From: Gammaproteobacteria bacterium
Lineage (GTDB): Bacteria > Pseudomonadota > Gammaproteobacteria > Steroidobacterales > Steroidobacteraceae
NCBI GenBank assembly: GCA_005878835.1
Contig: VBMV01000079.1
Span: 11,500 to 47,652, forward strand
DNA: 36,153 bases
Direction of reading: 5' to 3'
Part shown: positions 27,912 to 36,153 of the stretch, one piece after another
Layout of the letters: each line of letters opens with the position of its first letter
Position numbering within the stretch: the stretch's first letter is position 1
Notes under the pieces: model-generated
Databases searched by the model: none
What the model was told of the DNA's origin: nothing
What the model saw: only the letters and a program-made list of their open reading frames with translations
Program-made: the position numbers and the translations under genes

Positions 27912-29966
27912 GTGACAGGCTTTCGTTCATTTGCCGTGTGCGCGCTGGCGGTGCTGACGGCGGCGTCGCTCGCCTCCGCGCAGCAGGCGCAGCGCATCAC
28001 CCCCAACTTCAAGGACGCCGACATCACGCAGATCGCCGAGGCGGTCAGCGCCGCGACCGGCAAGAACTTCATCATCGATCCGCGCGTGCGCGCGCAGGTG
28101 ACCATGCTGTCCTCGACCGCACTGTCGCCGGCGGCGTTCTACGAGGCGTTCCTGTCCATCCTGCAGGTGTACGGCTTCATCGCCGTGCCGGCCGGGGACG
28201 TGGTCAAGATCCTCCCCGATGCCAATGCGCGCCAGATTCCCTCCATCGACCTGCCCGACCACGTGAGCGCCACCTCGGACGAGATCGTGACCCAGGTGAT
28301 CGACGTGAAGAACGTGAGCGCGGCGCAGCTGGTGCCGATCCTGCGGCCGATGATCCCGCAGTATGGTCATCTCGCCGCCTACCCCTCGTCCAATATCCTG
28401 ATCATCTCCGACCGCGCCGGTAACGTGAATCGCATGATGCGCATCATCCGCCGCATCGACCAGGTCGCGAACCAGGACCCGGAAATCGTGCCGCTGCAGA
28501 ATGCCTCGGCGTCCGAGATCGTGCGCGTGGTGAACTCCTTCTACCAGGGGGCGGCGGCCATCGAAGGCGTCGCCGTGAAGGTGGTCGCGGACGAGCGCTC
28601 CAACAGCGTGCTGATCGGCGGCGATCAGGCGCAGCGGCTGCGCATCCGCGCGCTCATCGCGCACCTGGACACCCCGCTCGAGGCGGGCGGCGACACCCGC
28701 GTACGTTACCTGCACTATGCGAACGCGGAGAAGATCGCCCCGAAACTCAAGGAGCAGATCACCGGCATCACCCAGGCGGCCCCGGGCGCGACCGGGACGG
28801 GCGCGCAGGCCTCGCCGCTGGCGCAGGCGGAGAAGAACGCCATGGTGTGGGCGGATCCGACCAACAACGCGCTGGTGATCACCGCGCCGCCGAAGATCAT
28901 GCGCGCGGTGATGGACATCGTCGACAAGCTCGACATCCGCCGCCCGCAGGTGCTGGTCGAGGCGATCATCGCCGAGGTCGACGTCGACAAGAGTGCCGAG
29001 CTGGGTATCAACTGGGCGGCGTTCTCCAAGGGGGACAACGTCCCCGCCGGCAGCTTCGTGAGTCCGGTCGGCGGCACCAGCATCGTGGATCTGGCGGGCG
29101 CGATCCAGAACCCCGCCAATGTCTCCACCGCGCTGCTGCAGGGCACCACCATCGGCATCGGCCGCATCGCCGGCACCGGGGTGAACTTCGCCGCCATGGT
29201 GCGCGCCATCCGCGGCGACACCAACACCAATGTCGTCGCCACACCCTCGGCGGTGACCATGGACAACCAGGAAGCGGAGCTGAAGGTGGCGCAGGAAGTC
29301 CCGTTCGTCACCGGCCAGTTCACCAACACCACGGCGGTCACCGGTGGCAGCGTCAATCCGTTCCAGACGATTCAGCGCCAGGAAGTCGGCACCATCCTCA
29401 AGGTGACGCCCACCATCTCTGCTGAAGGGACGTCGGTGATGCTCAAGATCTCGATCGAGAGCTCGAGCATCGGTCAGAAGCCCGCCGGCGCGGTCGACCT
29501 GGTCACCAACAAGCGCACCATCACCACCACGGTGCTCATCGAGGACGGCGGCGTGGTGGTGCTCGGCGGGCTGATCGAGGACAACAGCGTCAAGGGTGAG
29601 CAGCGCGTGCCCTACCTCGGCAACATTCCGCTCATCGGGCTGCTGTTCAAGACGCGCAACGCCACCTCGACCAAGAACAACCTCATCCTGTTCATCCGCC
29701 CGAAGATCCTGCGCGATCCGGCGCAGGCGGCGTTCGAGACGGACCTCAAGTACAACTACATGATGGATCAGCAGAAGGACCTCAGCCGGCGCGAGGCCCT
29801 GCCCCTGCTGCCGGGCGTGTCGCGCGGCAAGCTCGAGCCGCCGCCGCCGCCGCCGAAGCCCGGCAACCCGACGCCCGCACCCGAGAGCGGCGCGGCACCT
29901 GAGGGCGCGGCCCCCGCCCCGCAGTCGTCCCCTCCACCGGCACCCCCGCCACAGGGCAAGCCATGA
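27912..29966 (+). CDS. gspD: Type II secretion system secretin GspD
   Basis: A 684-aa outer-membrane secretin subunit. Start is GTG 27912. A signal peptide ending ASLASA is followed by N0 (about 28-100, ITPNFKDADITQIAEAVSAATGKNFIIDPRVRAQVT) and the N1-N3 repeats (VIDVKNVSAAQLVPILRPM; LQNASASEIVRVVNSFYQG). The secretin core (about 380-610) has VPFVTGQFTNT, RQEVGTILKVTPTISAEG and DGGVVVLGGLIEDN...VPYLGNIPLIGLLFKTRNATSTKNNLILFIRPKILRD. The C-terminal 45 residues are Pro-rich with no S-domain signature I can recognise. Its stop overlaps gspE (ATGA). Function: the pore through which folded periplasmic proteins leave the cell. Confidence 0.95.
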   Translation: MTGFRSFAVCALAVLTAASLASAQQAQRITPNFKDADITQIAEAVSAATGKNFIIDPRVRAQVTMLSSTALSPAAFYEAFLSILQVYGFIAVPAGDVVKILPDANARQIPSIDLPDHVSATSDEIVTQVIDVKNVSAAQLVPILRPMIPQYGHLAAYPSSNILIISDRAGNVNRMMRIIRRIDQVANQDPEIVPLQNASASEIVRVVNSFYQGAAAIEGVAVKVVADERSNSVLIGGDQAQRLRIRALIAHLDTPLEAGGDTRVRYLHYANAEKIAPKLKEQITGITQAAPGATGTGAQASPLAQAEKNAMVWADPTNNALVITAPPKIMRAVMDIVDKLDIRRPQVLVEAIIAEVDVDKSAELGINWAAFSKGDNVPAGSFVSPVGGTSIVDLAGAIQNPANVSTALLQGTTIGIGRIAGTGVNFAAMVRAIRGDTNTNVVATPSAVTMDNQEAELKVAQEVPFVTGQFTNTTAVTGGSVNPFQTIQRQEVGTILKVTPTISAEGTSVMLKISIESSSIGQKPAGAVDLVTNKRTITTTVLIEDGGVVVLGGLIEDNSVKGEQRVPYLGNIPLIGLLFKTRNATSTKNNLILFIRPKILRDPAQAAFETDLKYNYMMDQQKDLSRREALPLLPGVSRGKLEPPPPPPKPGNPTPAPESGAAPEGAAPAPQSSPPPAPPPQGKP

Positions 29967-31444
29967 GCGATGTCGAGGGCGCACCCGAGCGGCGCCTGTC
30001 CTTTGCGTTCGCCAAGCGCCATGGCGTGCTCGTCAACCGCGTGGTCGACGGCGTGGCCGAATGCACCTACCGCGATACCGCCTCCCCGCAGGCGCTCGCC
30101 GAAGTGCGCCGCTACCTGCGCCGCTCGCTCAAGCTCGAGCGCGTGCCGGATGCGCAGTTCGATGAGCTGCTGCGCCACGCCTACGAGGCCGGCTCGGATG
30201 CGATGCAGGCGGTCGAGGGGCTCGATGACACCACCGATCTTGCGCACCTCGCGCAGGAGCTGCCCGAGCAGGCGGACCTGCTGGACAGCGAGGACGACGC
30301 CCCGATCATCCGCCTGATCAACGCGGTGCTCACCCAGGCGGTCAAGGAGAACGCCTCCGATATCCACGTCGAGCCGTTCGAGAACCGCCTGGTGGTGCGC
30401 TTTCGCGTCGACGGCGTGCTGCGCGAGGTGCTGCAGTCGCGGCGCGCGGTGGCGCCGCTGGTGGTGTCGCGCATCAAGGTGATGTCGCGGCTCGACATCG
30501 CCGAGAAGCGCCTGCCGCAGGACGGACGCATCAGCCTGAAGATCGCCGGCCGAGCGGTCGACGTACGCGTGTCCACCATCCCCTCGGGACACGGCGAGCG
30601 CGTGGTGCTGCGTATCCTCGACAAGCAGGCCGGCAAGCTCGACCTCGACTCCCTCGGCATGGATACGCGCACCCAGCAGCTCATCGACGAGCTGATCCAC
30701 AAACCGCACGGGATCCTGCTGGTCACCGGACCCACCGGCTCGGGCAAGACCACCACGCTGTACGCCGGGCTCGAGCGCCTCAACGACAACACGCGCAACA
30801 TCATGACGGTCGAGGACCCGATCGAGTACTACATCGACGGCATCGGGCAGACCCAGGTGAACACCAAGGTGGAGATGACCTTCGCCCGCGGCCTGCGCGC
30901 CATCCTGCGCCAGGACCCCGATGTGGTCATGATCGGCGAAATCCGCGACCTCGAGACCGCGCAGATCGCGGTACAGGCGAGCCTCACCGGCCACCTGGTG
31001 CTCTCGACGCTGCACACCAACACCGCCGCGGGCGCCATCACGCGTCTGCGCGACATGGGGATCGAGCCGTTCCTGCTGTCCTCGAGCCTGATAGGGGTGT
31101 TGGCACAGCGCCTGGTGCGCGTGCTGAGCCCCGACAGCAAGCAGCCCTTCCAGGCGGGTGAGTACGAGCGCCGGCTCCTCAACCTGCGTGCGGATGAGCC
31201 CTTGCCCACGCTGTACCGGCCGGGGCGGGACGCCACCGGCGGCTATCGCGGCCGCTCGGGCATCTACGAGCTGATCGTGGTCGATGACCCCATGCGCACC
31301 ATGATTCACGACGGCGTCTCCGAGCAGGAGGTCGAGCGCCACGCACGCCTCAGCACACCCTCGATCCGCGACGACGGCCGCGCCAAGGTGCTGCGCGGCG
31401 AGACCACCATCGAGGAAGTGTTGCGTGTCACGCGCGAAGATTGA
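29963..31444 (+). CDS. gspE: Type II secretion ATPase GspE, lacking the tetracysteine zinc motif
   Basis: A 493-aa cytosolic hexameric ATPase that powers pseudopilus assembly. N1E-like part 1-100; Walker A GPTGSGKT at 256-263; Asp box TVEDPIEYY near 282-290; Walker B DPDVVMIGEIRD at 318-329; His box HLVLSTLHTN at 344-353. Most GspE proteins have two CxxC pairs between the His box and the C-terminus. Here the first pair is Ser389-x-x-Ser392 (LSPDSKQP), and the second pair is lost (YRPGRDATGGYRGR, about 418-431). The only Cys in the protein is near residue 34. The gene starts inside the gspD stop (ATGA). Apart from the zinc site all catalytic motifs are normal. Confidence 0.94.
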   Translation: MSDVEGAPERRLSFAFAKRHGVLVNRVVDGVAECTYRDTASPQALAEVRRYLRRSLKLERVPDAQFDELLRHAYEAGSDAMQAVEGLDDTTDLAHLAQELPEQADLLDSEDDAPIIRLINAVLTQAVKENASDIHVEPFENRLVVRFRVDGVLREVLQSRRAVAPLVVSRIKVMSRLDIAEKRLPQDGRISLKIAGRAVDVRVSTIPSGHGERVVLRILDKQAGKLDLDSLGMDTRTQQLIDELIHKPHGILLVTGPTGSGKTTTLYAGLERLNDNTRNIMTVEDPIEYYIDGIGQTQVNTKVEMTFARGLRAILRQDPDVVMIGEIRDLETAQIAVQASLTGHLVLSTLHTNTAAGAITRLRDMGIEPFLLSSSLIGVLAQRLVRVLSPDSKQPFQAGEYERRLLNLRADEPLPTLYRPGRDATGGYRGRSGIYELIVVDDPMRTMIHDGVSEQEVERHARLSTPSIRDDGRAKVLRGETTIEEVLRVTRED

Positions 31445-31465
31445 AACCGCCGTGCCCGCGACTTG

Positions 31466-32680
31466 ATGGGCGCGTTCGAATACACCGCCCTCGATGCCGG
31501 CGGCCGCGAGCGCAAGGGCATCCTCGAAGGCGACACGCCGCGCCAGATCCGCCAGCAGCTGCGCGAGCAGCAGCTGCTGCCGGTCTCGGTCACCGAGGTC
31601 GCGCAAAAGGAAGCCCGGCGCCAGCGCTCCTTCAGCTTCGCCCGGCGCGTCTCGCCTGCGGACCTGTCGCTGTTCACCCGGCAGCTGGCCACACTGACGC
31701 GCGCCGGCTTGCCGCTGGAGGAGGCGCTGCTCGCGGTTTCGCAGCAGACCGAGAAGCCGCGCGTGCAGAGCATCGTGCTCGGCGTGCGCGCGCGCGTCAT
31801 GGAGGGCCACACCCTCGCCGACGGCTTCGCGGAATTCCCGCGCGTCTTTCCGGAGATCTATCGCGCCACCGTGGCGGCGGGCGAGCAGGCCGGGCACCTG
31901 GACGACGTGCTCGAGCGGCTGGCCGACTACACCGAGAGCCGCGAGCAGATCCGCCAGAAGGTGCTGGCGGCGATGCTCTATCCCATCGTGCTGACGGTGA
32001 TGTGCTTCGGCATCGTGTCGCTGCTGCTGGTGTTCGTGGTGCCCAAGGTGGTGGCGGTGTTCGAGACCAGCAAGGCCAAGCTGCCGCTGATCACCCGCGT
32101 CCTGATCGCAACCAGCGGCTTCTTCCGCGCCTATGGGCTGTACCTGGCCGCCGCGGCCGTCATCGCCTTCGTGCTGTTCCGGCGCTGGCAGCGCAACCCG
32201 GCGGCGCGACGTCGCTATCATCGCTTGCAGCTGCGCCTGCCGCTGCTCGGTAAGCTGACGCGCGGCTTCAACACCGCGCGCTTCACGCGCACCTTCAGCA
32301 TCCTCTCGGCCAGCTCCGTGCCGGTGCTCGAGGCGTTGCGCATCGCAGGCGAAGTGGTCACCAACCTGCCGATGCGCGATGCGGTGGCGGACGCGGCCGC
32401 GCGGGTGCGCGAGGGCGCCCCGATCGGGCGCTCGCTCGGGCTCAGCCGCATGTTCCCGCCCATGACCATTCACCTCATTTCCAGCGGCGAGTCGAGCGGG
32501 CAGCTGGAGAACATGCTCGAGCGGGCCGCGATCAGCCAGGAACGTGAGCTCGACGGGCTGCTGTCCGCCCTGGTGGGGCTGCTGGGTCCGCTGCTGATCA
32601 TTGTCATGGGCCTGTTCGTCATGGGCATCGTTTTTGCAATGCTGCTGCCCATCTTCCAGATGAACCAGCTGATCCACTGA
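31466..32680 (+). CDS. gspF: Type II secretion inner-membrane platform protein GspF
   Basis: A 404-aa polytopic protein with two similar cytosolic domains and three membrane helices (about 170-195, 220-240, 370-395). FEYTALDAGGRERKGILEGDTPRQIRQQL, DLSLFTRQLATLTRAGLPLEEALLAVSQQ, EFPRVFPEIYRATVAAGEQAGHLDDVLERLADYTESREQIRQKVLAAMLYPI, and the second-domain RFTRTFSILSASSVPVLEAL and HLISSGESSGQLENMLERAA are typical. ATG 31466 is preferred over TTG 31463. The upstream gap to gspE is 21 bases without a strong ribosome site. The operon stops here: gspG and later genes are not next. Confidence 0.94.
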   Translation: MGAFEYTALDAGGRERKGILEGDTPRQIRQQLREQQLLPVSVTEVAQKEARRQRSFSFARRVSPADLSLFTRQLATLTRAGLPLEEALLAVSQQTEKPRVQSIVLGVRARVMEGHTLADGFAEFPRVFPEIYRATVAAGEQAGHLDDVLERLADYTESREQIRQKVLAAMLYPIVLTVMCFGIVSLLLVFVVPKVVAVFETSKAKLPLITRVLIATSGFFRAYGLYLAAAAVIAFVLFRRWQRNPAARRRYHRLQLRLPLLGKLTRGFNTARFTRTFSILSASSVPVLEALRIAGEVVTNLPMRDAVADAAARVREGAPIGRSLGLSRMFPPMTIHLISSGESSGQLENMLERAAISQERELDGLLSALVGLLGPLLIIVMGLFVMGIVFAMLLPIFQMNQLIH

Positions 32681-32689
32681 AGCTGGGGC

Positions 32690-32703
32690 GGCCGTTCGCG
32701 GCC
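32690..32703 (+). terminator. UUCG-capped hairpin after gspF
   Basis: GGCCG-TTCG-CGGCC is an exact 5-bp stem with the very stable UUCG tetraloop, nine bases past the gspF stop. No T-run follows, so it may protect the 3' end or assist factor-dependent termination rather than act as a classical terminator. Confidence 0.4.
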
Positions 32704-32801
32704 CAAACGCGGCACCGGTTCACAGACTGCACGGGCAGCGTTGCAGTTGTCGGGTGATCTGTTTTAAGTTCGCGCCGTCCAATTCCCGCAGGCCGTCCCG
32801 C

Positions 32802-33071
32802 ATGAGCGAGAAGCCGGAATCAGAGGAATTCGAAGACGAGGAAGCCGACGAGCCTGTTGCGGAGGACGGCGACGTCGATCTTGATCAGGTCATCAAGGAT
32901 CTCGATCTCGCCAAGCGCCGCGGCCAGAAGGTCGGTGACCCGGCCTGGCGCCGGCTCGAGCGGCTGCTCGAGGACAAGCACACCGCCGAGCTCACCAGCG
33001 ATTTCGAGGATTACGAGATCGGCGACGACGGCGATACGCCGCGCCGGGGCCGCCGCAAGCCGCGTCAGTGA
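32802..33071 (+). CDS. Small acidic protein of unknown function
   Basis: An 89-aa soluble protein. The first 30 residues are dominated by Glu and Asp (SEKPESEEFEDEEADEP). A probable helix DLDQVIKDLDLAKRRGQKVGDPAWRRLERLLEDKHTAELTSDFEDYEIG follows, and the tail is Arg/Lys-rich (RRGRRKPRQ). The layout, acid block plus RRLERLLEDK helix plus basic end, loosely recalls small proteins of the PA3496 type, but I am not confident. ATG 32802 is the natural start. It overlaps the dnaE2 stop by seven bases, convergently. It is not part of the known secretion machinery, and a hairpin separates it from gspF. Confidence 0.7.
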   Translation: MSEKPESEEFEDEEADEPVAEDGDVDLDQVIKDLDLAKRRGQKVGDPAWRRLERLLEDKHTAELTSDFEDYEIGDDGDTPRRGRRKPRQ

Positions 33072-36000
33072 AAGTCCCGCGAGCGCGTCAGCAGCTCGCC
33101 CAGCAGCGCCGAGCGATCGATGAGCCGCCGCGCGATGAGATGCGTGACGCCGTCCTGCCGCTGCAGCTCACCGTGCACCTCGAGCAGGCGTGACTCGATG
33201 AGTGCGCGTCGCTGCGCGCGCCCCACCCGCTCCCACACGATCACGTTCACCTGGCCACTCTCGTCCTCGAGAGTGAGAAAGGTGACGCCGCTCGCGGTGG
33301 CGGGGCGCTGGCGCATGAGCACGATGCCGGCGGTGCGCACCGCCGCGCCATGACGCGCGCCCGTCAGCTCGCTCGCAGGCAGCAGCGCTGCCGCGGCCAA
33401 GCGCTCGCGCAGCAGCGCCAGCGGATGCCTTCCGAGCGTGAGCCCGAGGGAGGCGTAGTCCGCCGCAATGCCCTCGGCTTCGGAAGGCGCGGCGAGCAGC
33501 GGCCGGCCCTCCTCCAGATCGGCACGGCGTGCGGGCGCAAACTGGAGCGGCATGGGGCGCTCGCGGGCAGCGACTTCCCAGAAGGCGAGATACCGGTTGC
33601 CGCTCAGGCAAGCCAACGCTCCGGCCGCGGCCAGAGCCTCGAGGTCGCCGCGGTCGAGCGCCGCGCGGGCGGCCAGATCCGACACGCTCGCAAAGGGCCG
33701 CTGGGTGCGCGCCGCGAGCAGCCGCATCACACCCGCCTGTGACAGGGATTTCACCAGCCGCATGCCAAGCCGCAGCGCCGGTTCCCCGTCCGCGCGCCGC
33801 TCGAGCGTCGCATCCCACTCGCTCACGCAGGCATCCACCGCCCGCACCTCGACGCCGTGGGCGCGCGCGTCGCGCACCAGCTGCGCCGGCGCATAGAACC
33901 CCATGGGCTGACTGTTGAGCAGCGCGCAGGTGAAGGCCGCGGGCTCGTAGCACTTGAGCCAGGCGGAGTCGTACACCAGCAGCGCGAAGCTTGCCGCGTG
34001 CGAGAGCGGGAAGCTGTATTCGCCGAAGCCGAGCATCTGCTGGTAGATGCGCTGCGCGAACTCCTGCGGATAGCCATTGGCGTGCATCCCCTCGAGCAGC
34101 CGCTCGCGAAACGGATCGAGCCCCCCGGTCCTCTTCCAGGCGCCCATCGCGCGGCGCAGCGCGTCCGCCTCCCCCGGGGAGAAGCCCGCCGCCACGATCG
34201 CAATCTTCATCACCTGCTCCTGGAAGATCGGCACGCCGAGGGTACGCTGCAGCACCTCGCGTACCTCTTCACTCGGATACTCCACGGGCTCCGCGCCGCA
34301 GCGGCGTCGCAGATACGGGTGCACCATGTCGCCCTGGATGGGGCCCGGGCGCACGATCGCCACCTCGATGACGAGATCGTCGTAACAGCGCGGCTTCAGG
34401 CGCGGCAGCATGGCCATCTGGGCGCGCGACTCGATCTGGAACACGCCGATGGTGTCGGCACGCGAGATCATGTCGTAAACCTTCGGATCCTCGGCCGGCA
34501 GCTGCCCGAGCGCGTGACGGGTGCCGCGGTAGTCGTTGACGAGCGTGAAGGCGCGCTTGAGCGCCGTCAGCATCCCGAGCGCCAGCAGATCCACTTTCAG
34601 CAGCTTGAGATCGTTGAGGTCGTCCTTGTCCCACTGCACCACGGTGCGCTCCGGCATGGCCGCGTTCTCGATGGGCACCAGCTCCTCGAGCAGCCCTTCC
34701 GAGATCACGAAGCCGCCGACGTGCTGCGACAGATGGCGCGGAAAACCCGGGAAGGCCACCAGCTCGCTCGCCAGCGGCAAGAGCCGCGCGAGCCAGGGAC
34801 TCGAGGGATCGAAGCCGGCGTCGCGCACGCGTGGCACGATCGCCGCGCTCCCATCCCACCATTGCATGACCCTCGCCAGCCGGCCGCTGTCGGCGGCACC
34901 GAGGCCAAAGGCCTTGGCGAGGTCGCGCAGCGCGCTGCGCGGCCGGTACATGATGACGGTCGCGGCGAGCGCGGCGCGCTCGCGACCGTACTTGCGATAG
35001 ACGTACTGCAGCACCTCCTCGCGCCGCTCGTGCTCGAAATCGATGTCGATGTCGGGCGGCTCGTTGCGCTCGCGCGAGATGAAGCGCTCGAACAGCAGCG
35101 CCGCGCCGCGCTGCGGGTCCACCGAGGTCACCCCCAGGCAGTAGCACACGCGCGAGTTCGCCGCCGAGCCCCTGCCCTGACACAGAATCCCCTGACGGCG
35201 CGCGTAGGCGACGATGTCCTGAACGGTGAGGAAGTAAGGCTCGTAGCGCAGCTCGGCAATGAGCGCGAGCTCGTGCTCGATGGCGGTGCGCTCGCTCTCC
35301 GGCACGCCGCCCGGCCAGCGCCAGCGCGCACCCTCGTACGTGAGCCGGCGCAGGTAAGAAGCCGGGGTCTGCCCCGGCGGCACGAGCTCGCGGGGATACT
35401 CATAGCGCAGCTCATCGAGCGAGAAGCTGCACTGCAGCGCAAGCTCCACCGCCGCCTCGAGCAGCTCGCGCGGATACAGCCGTGCGAGACGCGCGCGCTC
35501 GCGCAGATAGCGCTCACCGTTGGCGTACAGCCGCAAGCCGGCTTGCGCGATCGGCACCTTGAGGCGAATCGCGGTCAGGGCATCCTGCAATCGCCGCCGC
35601 GCCCGCACGTGCATGTGGACGTCGCCGCTGGCGAGGAGCGGCACCCCGCACTGCGCACCGATCTGCGCCAGCGCGGCCAGGCGCTCGCGATCGCTGCCCT
35701 CGCGCAGCAGCTCGACCGCGATCCTGACCCTGTCGGGGAAACGCCCGGCGAGCCAGCGCAGCTGCTCCGGCGAGGGCCGTGCTGCAGGCAGCCACAGGAT
35801 GAAGCACTGCTCGAGGCCCGCTGCCTCGAGCTCGGCGCGCGTAATCGAGTAGTGTCCCTTGCCGGCCGCGCGCCGGCCGCGGGTGATGAGGCGGCACAGC
35901 CGTCCGTAGCCGCGCCGGTCGATGGCGAGCGCGACCAGCTTGAGCCCGCAGACCAGGCGAAACTCCGAGCCGATGATGAGCTTCAGGCGCCGATCCTGCG

Positions 36001-36153
36001 CCGCCATGTGCGCCCGCACCACGCCGGCGACCGAGCACTCGTCGGTGATCGCGAGCGCGGCGTAGCCGAGTGAGTCCGCCTGCTCCACCAGCTCGTGCGG
36101 ATGCGAGGCGCCGCGCAGGAAGGTGAAGTTGGACAGGCAATGCAGCTCCGCGT
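33065..36153 (-). CDS. dnaE2: Error-prone DNA polymerase DnaE2, N-terminus beyond the window
   Basis: A C-family polymerase alpha subunit of the damage-inducible ImuA-ImuB-DnaE2 mutasome. The coding frame continues to the right edge, so about 1028 residues are visible and the start is missing. At the edge the PHP domain begins with ELHCLSNFTFLRGASHP, followed by LAITDECSVAGVVRAH. The palm has PPDIDIDFEHERREEVLQYVYRKYGRERAALAATVIMYR with the catalytic Asp residues, and the fingers have LKVDLLALGMLTALKRAF, PGPIQGDMVHPY and PIFQEQVMKIAIVAAGFSPGEADALRRAMGAWK. An OB-fold near the C-terminus (TAGIVLMRQRPATASGVTFLTLEDESGQVNVIVW) completes it. The short C-terminus without a beta-clamp or tau region is normal for DnaE2. 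imuA and imuB, if present, lie to the right. Confidence 0.95.
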   Translation of the reverse strand, partial: AELHCLSNFTFLRGASHPHELVEQADSLGYAALAITDECSVAGVVRAHMAAQDRRLKLIIGSEFRLVCGLKLVALAIDRRGYGRLCRLITRGRRAAGKGHYSITRAELEAAGLEQCFILWLPAARPSPEQLRWLAGRFPDRVRIAVELLREGSDRERLAALAQIGAQCGVPLLASGDVHMHVRARRRLQDALTAIRLKVPIAQAGLRLYANGERYLRERARLARLYPRELLEAAVELALQCSFSLDELRYEYPRELVPPGQTPASYLRRLTYEGARWRWPGGVPESERTAIEHELALIAELRYEPYFLTVQDIVAYARRQGILCQGRGSAANSRVCYCLGVTSVDPQRGAALLFERFISRERNEPPDIDIDFEHERREEVLQYVYRKYGRERAALAATVIMYRPRSALRDLAKAFGLGAADSGRLARVMQWWDGSAAIVPRVRDAGFDPSSPWLARLLPLASELVAFPGFPRHLSQHVGGFVISEGLLEELVPIENAAMPERTVVQWDKDDLNDLKLLKVDLLALGMLTALKRAFTLVNDYRGTRHALGQLPAEDPKVYDMISRADTIGVFQIESRAQMAMLPRLKPRCYDDLVIEVAIVRPGPIQGDMVHPYLRRRCGAEPVEYPSEEVREVLQRTLGVPIFQEQVMKIAIVAAGFSPGEADALRRAMGAWKRTGGLDPFRERLLEGMHANGYPQEFAQRIYQQMLGFGEYSFPLSHAASFALLVYDSAWLKCYEPAAFTCALLNSQPMGFYAPAQLVRDARAHGVEVRAVDACVSEWDATLERRADGEPALRLGMRLVKSLSQAGVMRLLAARTQRPFASVSDLAARAALDRGDLEALAAAGALACLSGNRYLAFWEVAARERPMPLQFAPARRADLEEGRPLLAAPSEAEGIAADYASLGLTLGRHPLALLRERLAAAALLPASELTGARHGAAVRTAGIVLMRQRPATASGVTFLTLEDESGQVNVIVWERVGRAQRRALIESRLLEVHGELQRQDGVTHLIARRLIDRSALLGELLTRSRDFH

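Noticed and set aside
29768-32677. A 969-codon minus-strand frame antisense to gspD-gspE-gspF
   Set aside because: A shadow of three overlapping secretion genes; composition typical of antisense frames in GC-rich DNA.
33857-36073. A 738-codon plus-strand frame antisense to dnaE2
   Set aside because: A shadow of dnaE2, with no family resemblance.

Overview
The window is chromosomal DNA of a high-GC bacterium, most probably a gammaproteobacterium. The order serS-rarA-lolA-ftsK, then trxB ... aat-infA-clpA-clpS, is, from memory, the order found in Pseudomonas and relatives. A TonB receptor, a type II secretion block, dnaE2 and a TIGR03118 protein point loosely towards Xanthomonadales, Nevskiales or Steroidobacter-like lineages; I cannot place it further from sequence alone.

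Layout. (1) 1-580: the inner end of what looks like an integrated element. It carries the 5' part of a serine-dehydrogenase-type (SppA/ClpP-fold) proteinase gene and a perfect 14-bp inverted repeat, and ends at a tRNA-Ser(UGA) gene cut exactly at its anticodon loop. (2) 664-2156: a GGDEF diguanylate cyclase and a doubtful small exported protein. (3) 2175-15101: an accessory catabolic block. A cytosolic FAD amine/amino-acid oxidase-like gene and a TauE/SafE exporter diverge from a tryptophan-tryptophylquinone (TTQ) aromatic amine dehydrogenase (large and small subunits plus a c-type cytochrome). Beyond these lie a TIGR03118 protein, a TonB-dependent receptor, a Tat-exported molybdenum hydroxylase, an amino-acid/amine permease and an IclR regulator. 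A 14-bp word occurs at the IclR promoter and again in the FAD-oxidase/amine-dehydrogenase divergent promoter region, which ties the two ends of the block into one candidate regulon. (4) 15157-20757: serS, rarA, lolA and ftsK on the minus strand, tightly packed. (5) 20831-26660: trxB, a FemAB-like acyltransferase, aat and infA on plus, facing clpS-clpA on minus. Aat, ClpS and ClpA are three parts of the bacterial N-degron pathway. (6) 26868-32680: gspC-D-E-F of type II secretion with a good sigma70 promoter; gspG onward is absent. (7) 32802-36153: a small acidic protein convergent with dnaE2, whose start lies beyond the right edge.

How it works together (inference): the permease, periplasmic TTQ dehydrogenase, cytochrome, periplasmic molybdenum hydroxylase and cytosolic FAD oxidase would form an amine oxidation module in which the aldehyde made by the dehydrogenase can be oxidised further, under IclR control. 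The most unusual points are the cut tRNA-Ser with a promoter built across the junction, the shared operator, a TTQ enzyme without its usual maturation genes nearby, a GspE lacking all four zinc cysteines, and a FemAB-like gene overlapping aat where an arginyl-transferase gene is often found.

No stretch over about 300 bases lacks a gene. The largest gaps are 420-663, which holds the tRNA fragment and inverted repeat; 1702-1940, where I see nothing definite; 4370-4597, which holds the operator; and 26661-26867, which holds two divergent promoters. No CRISPR array, rRNA, complete tRNA or insertion sequence was seen.
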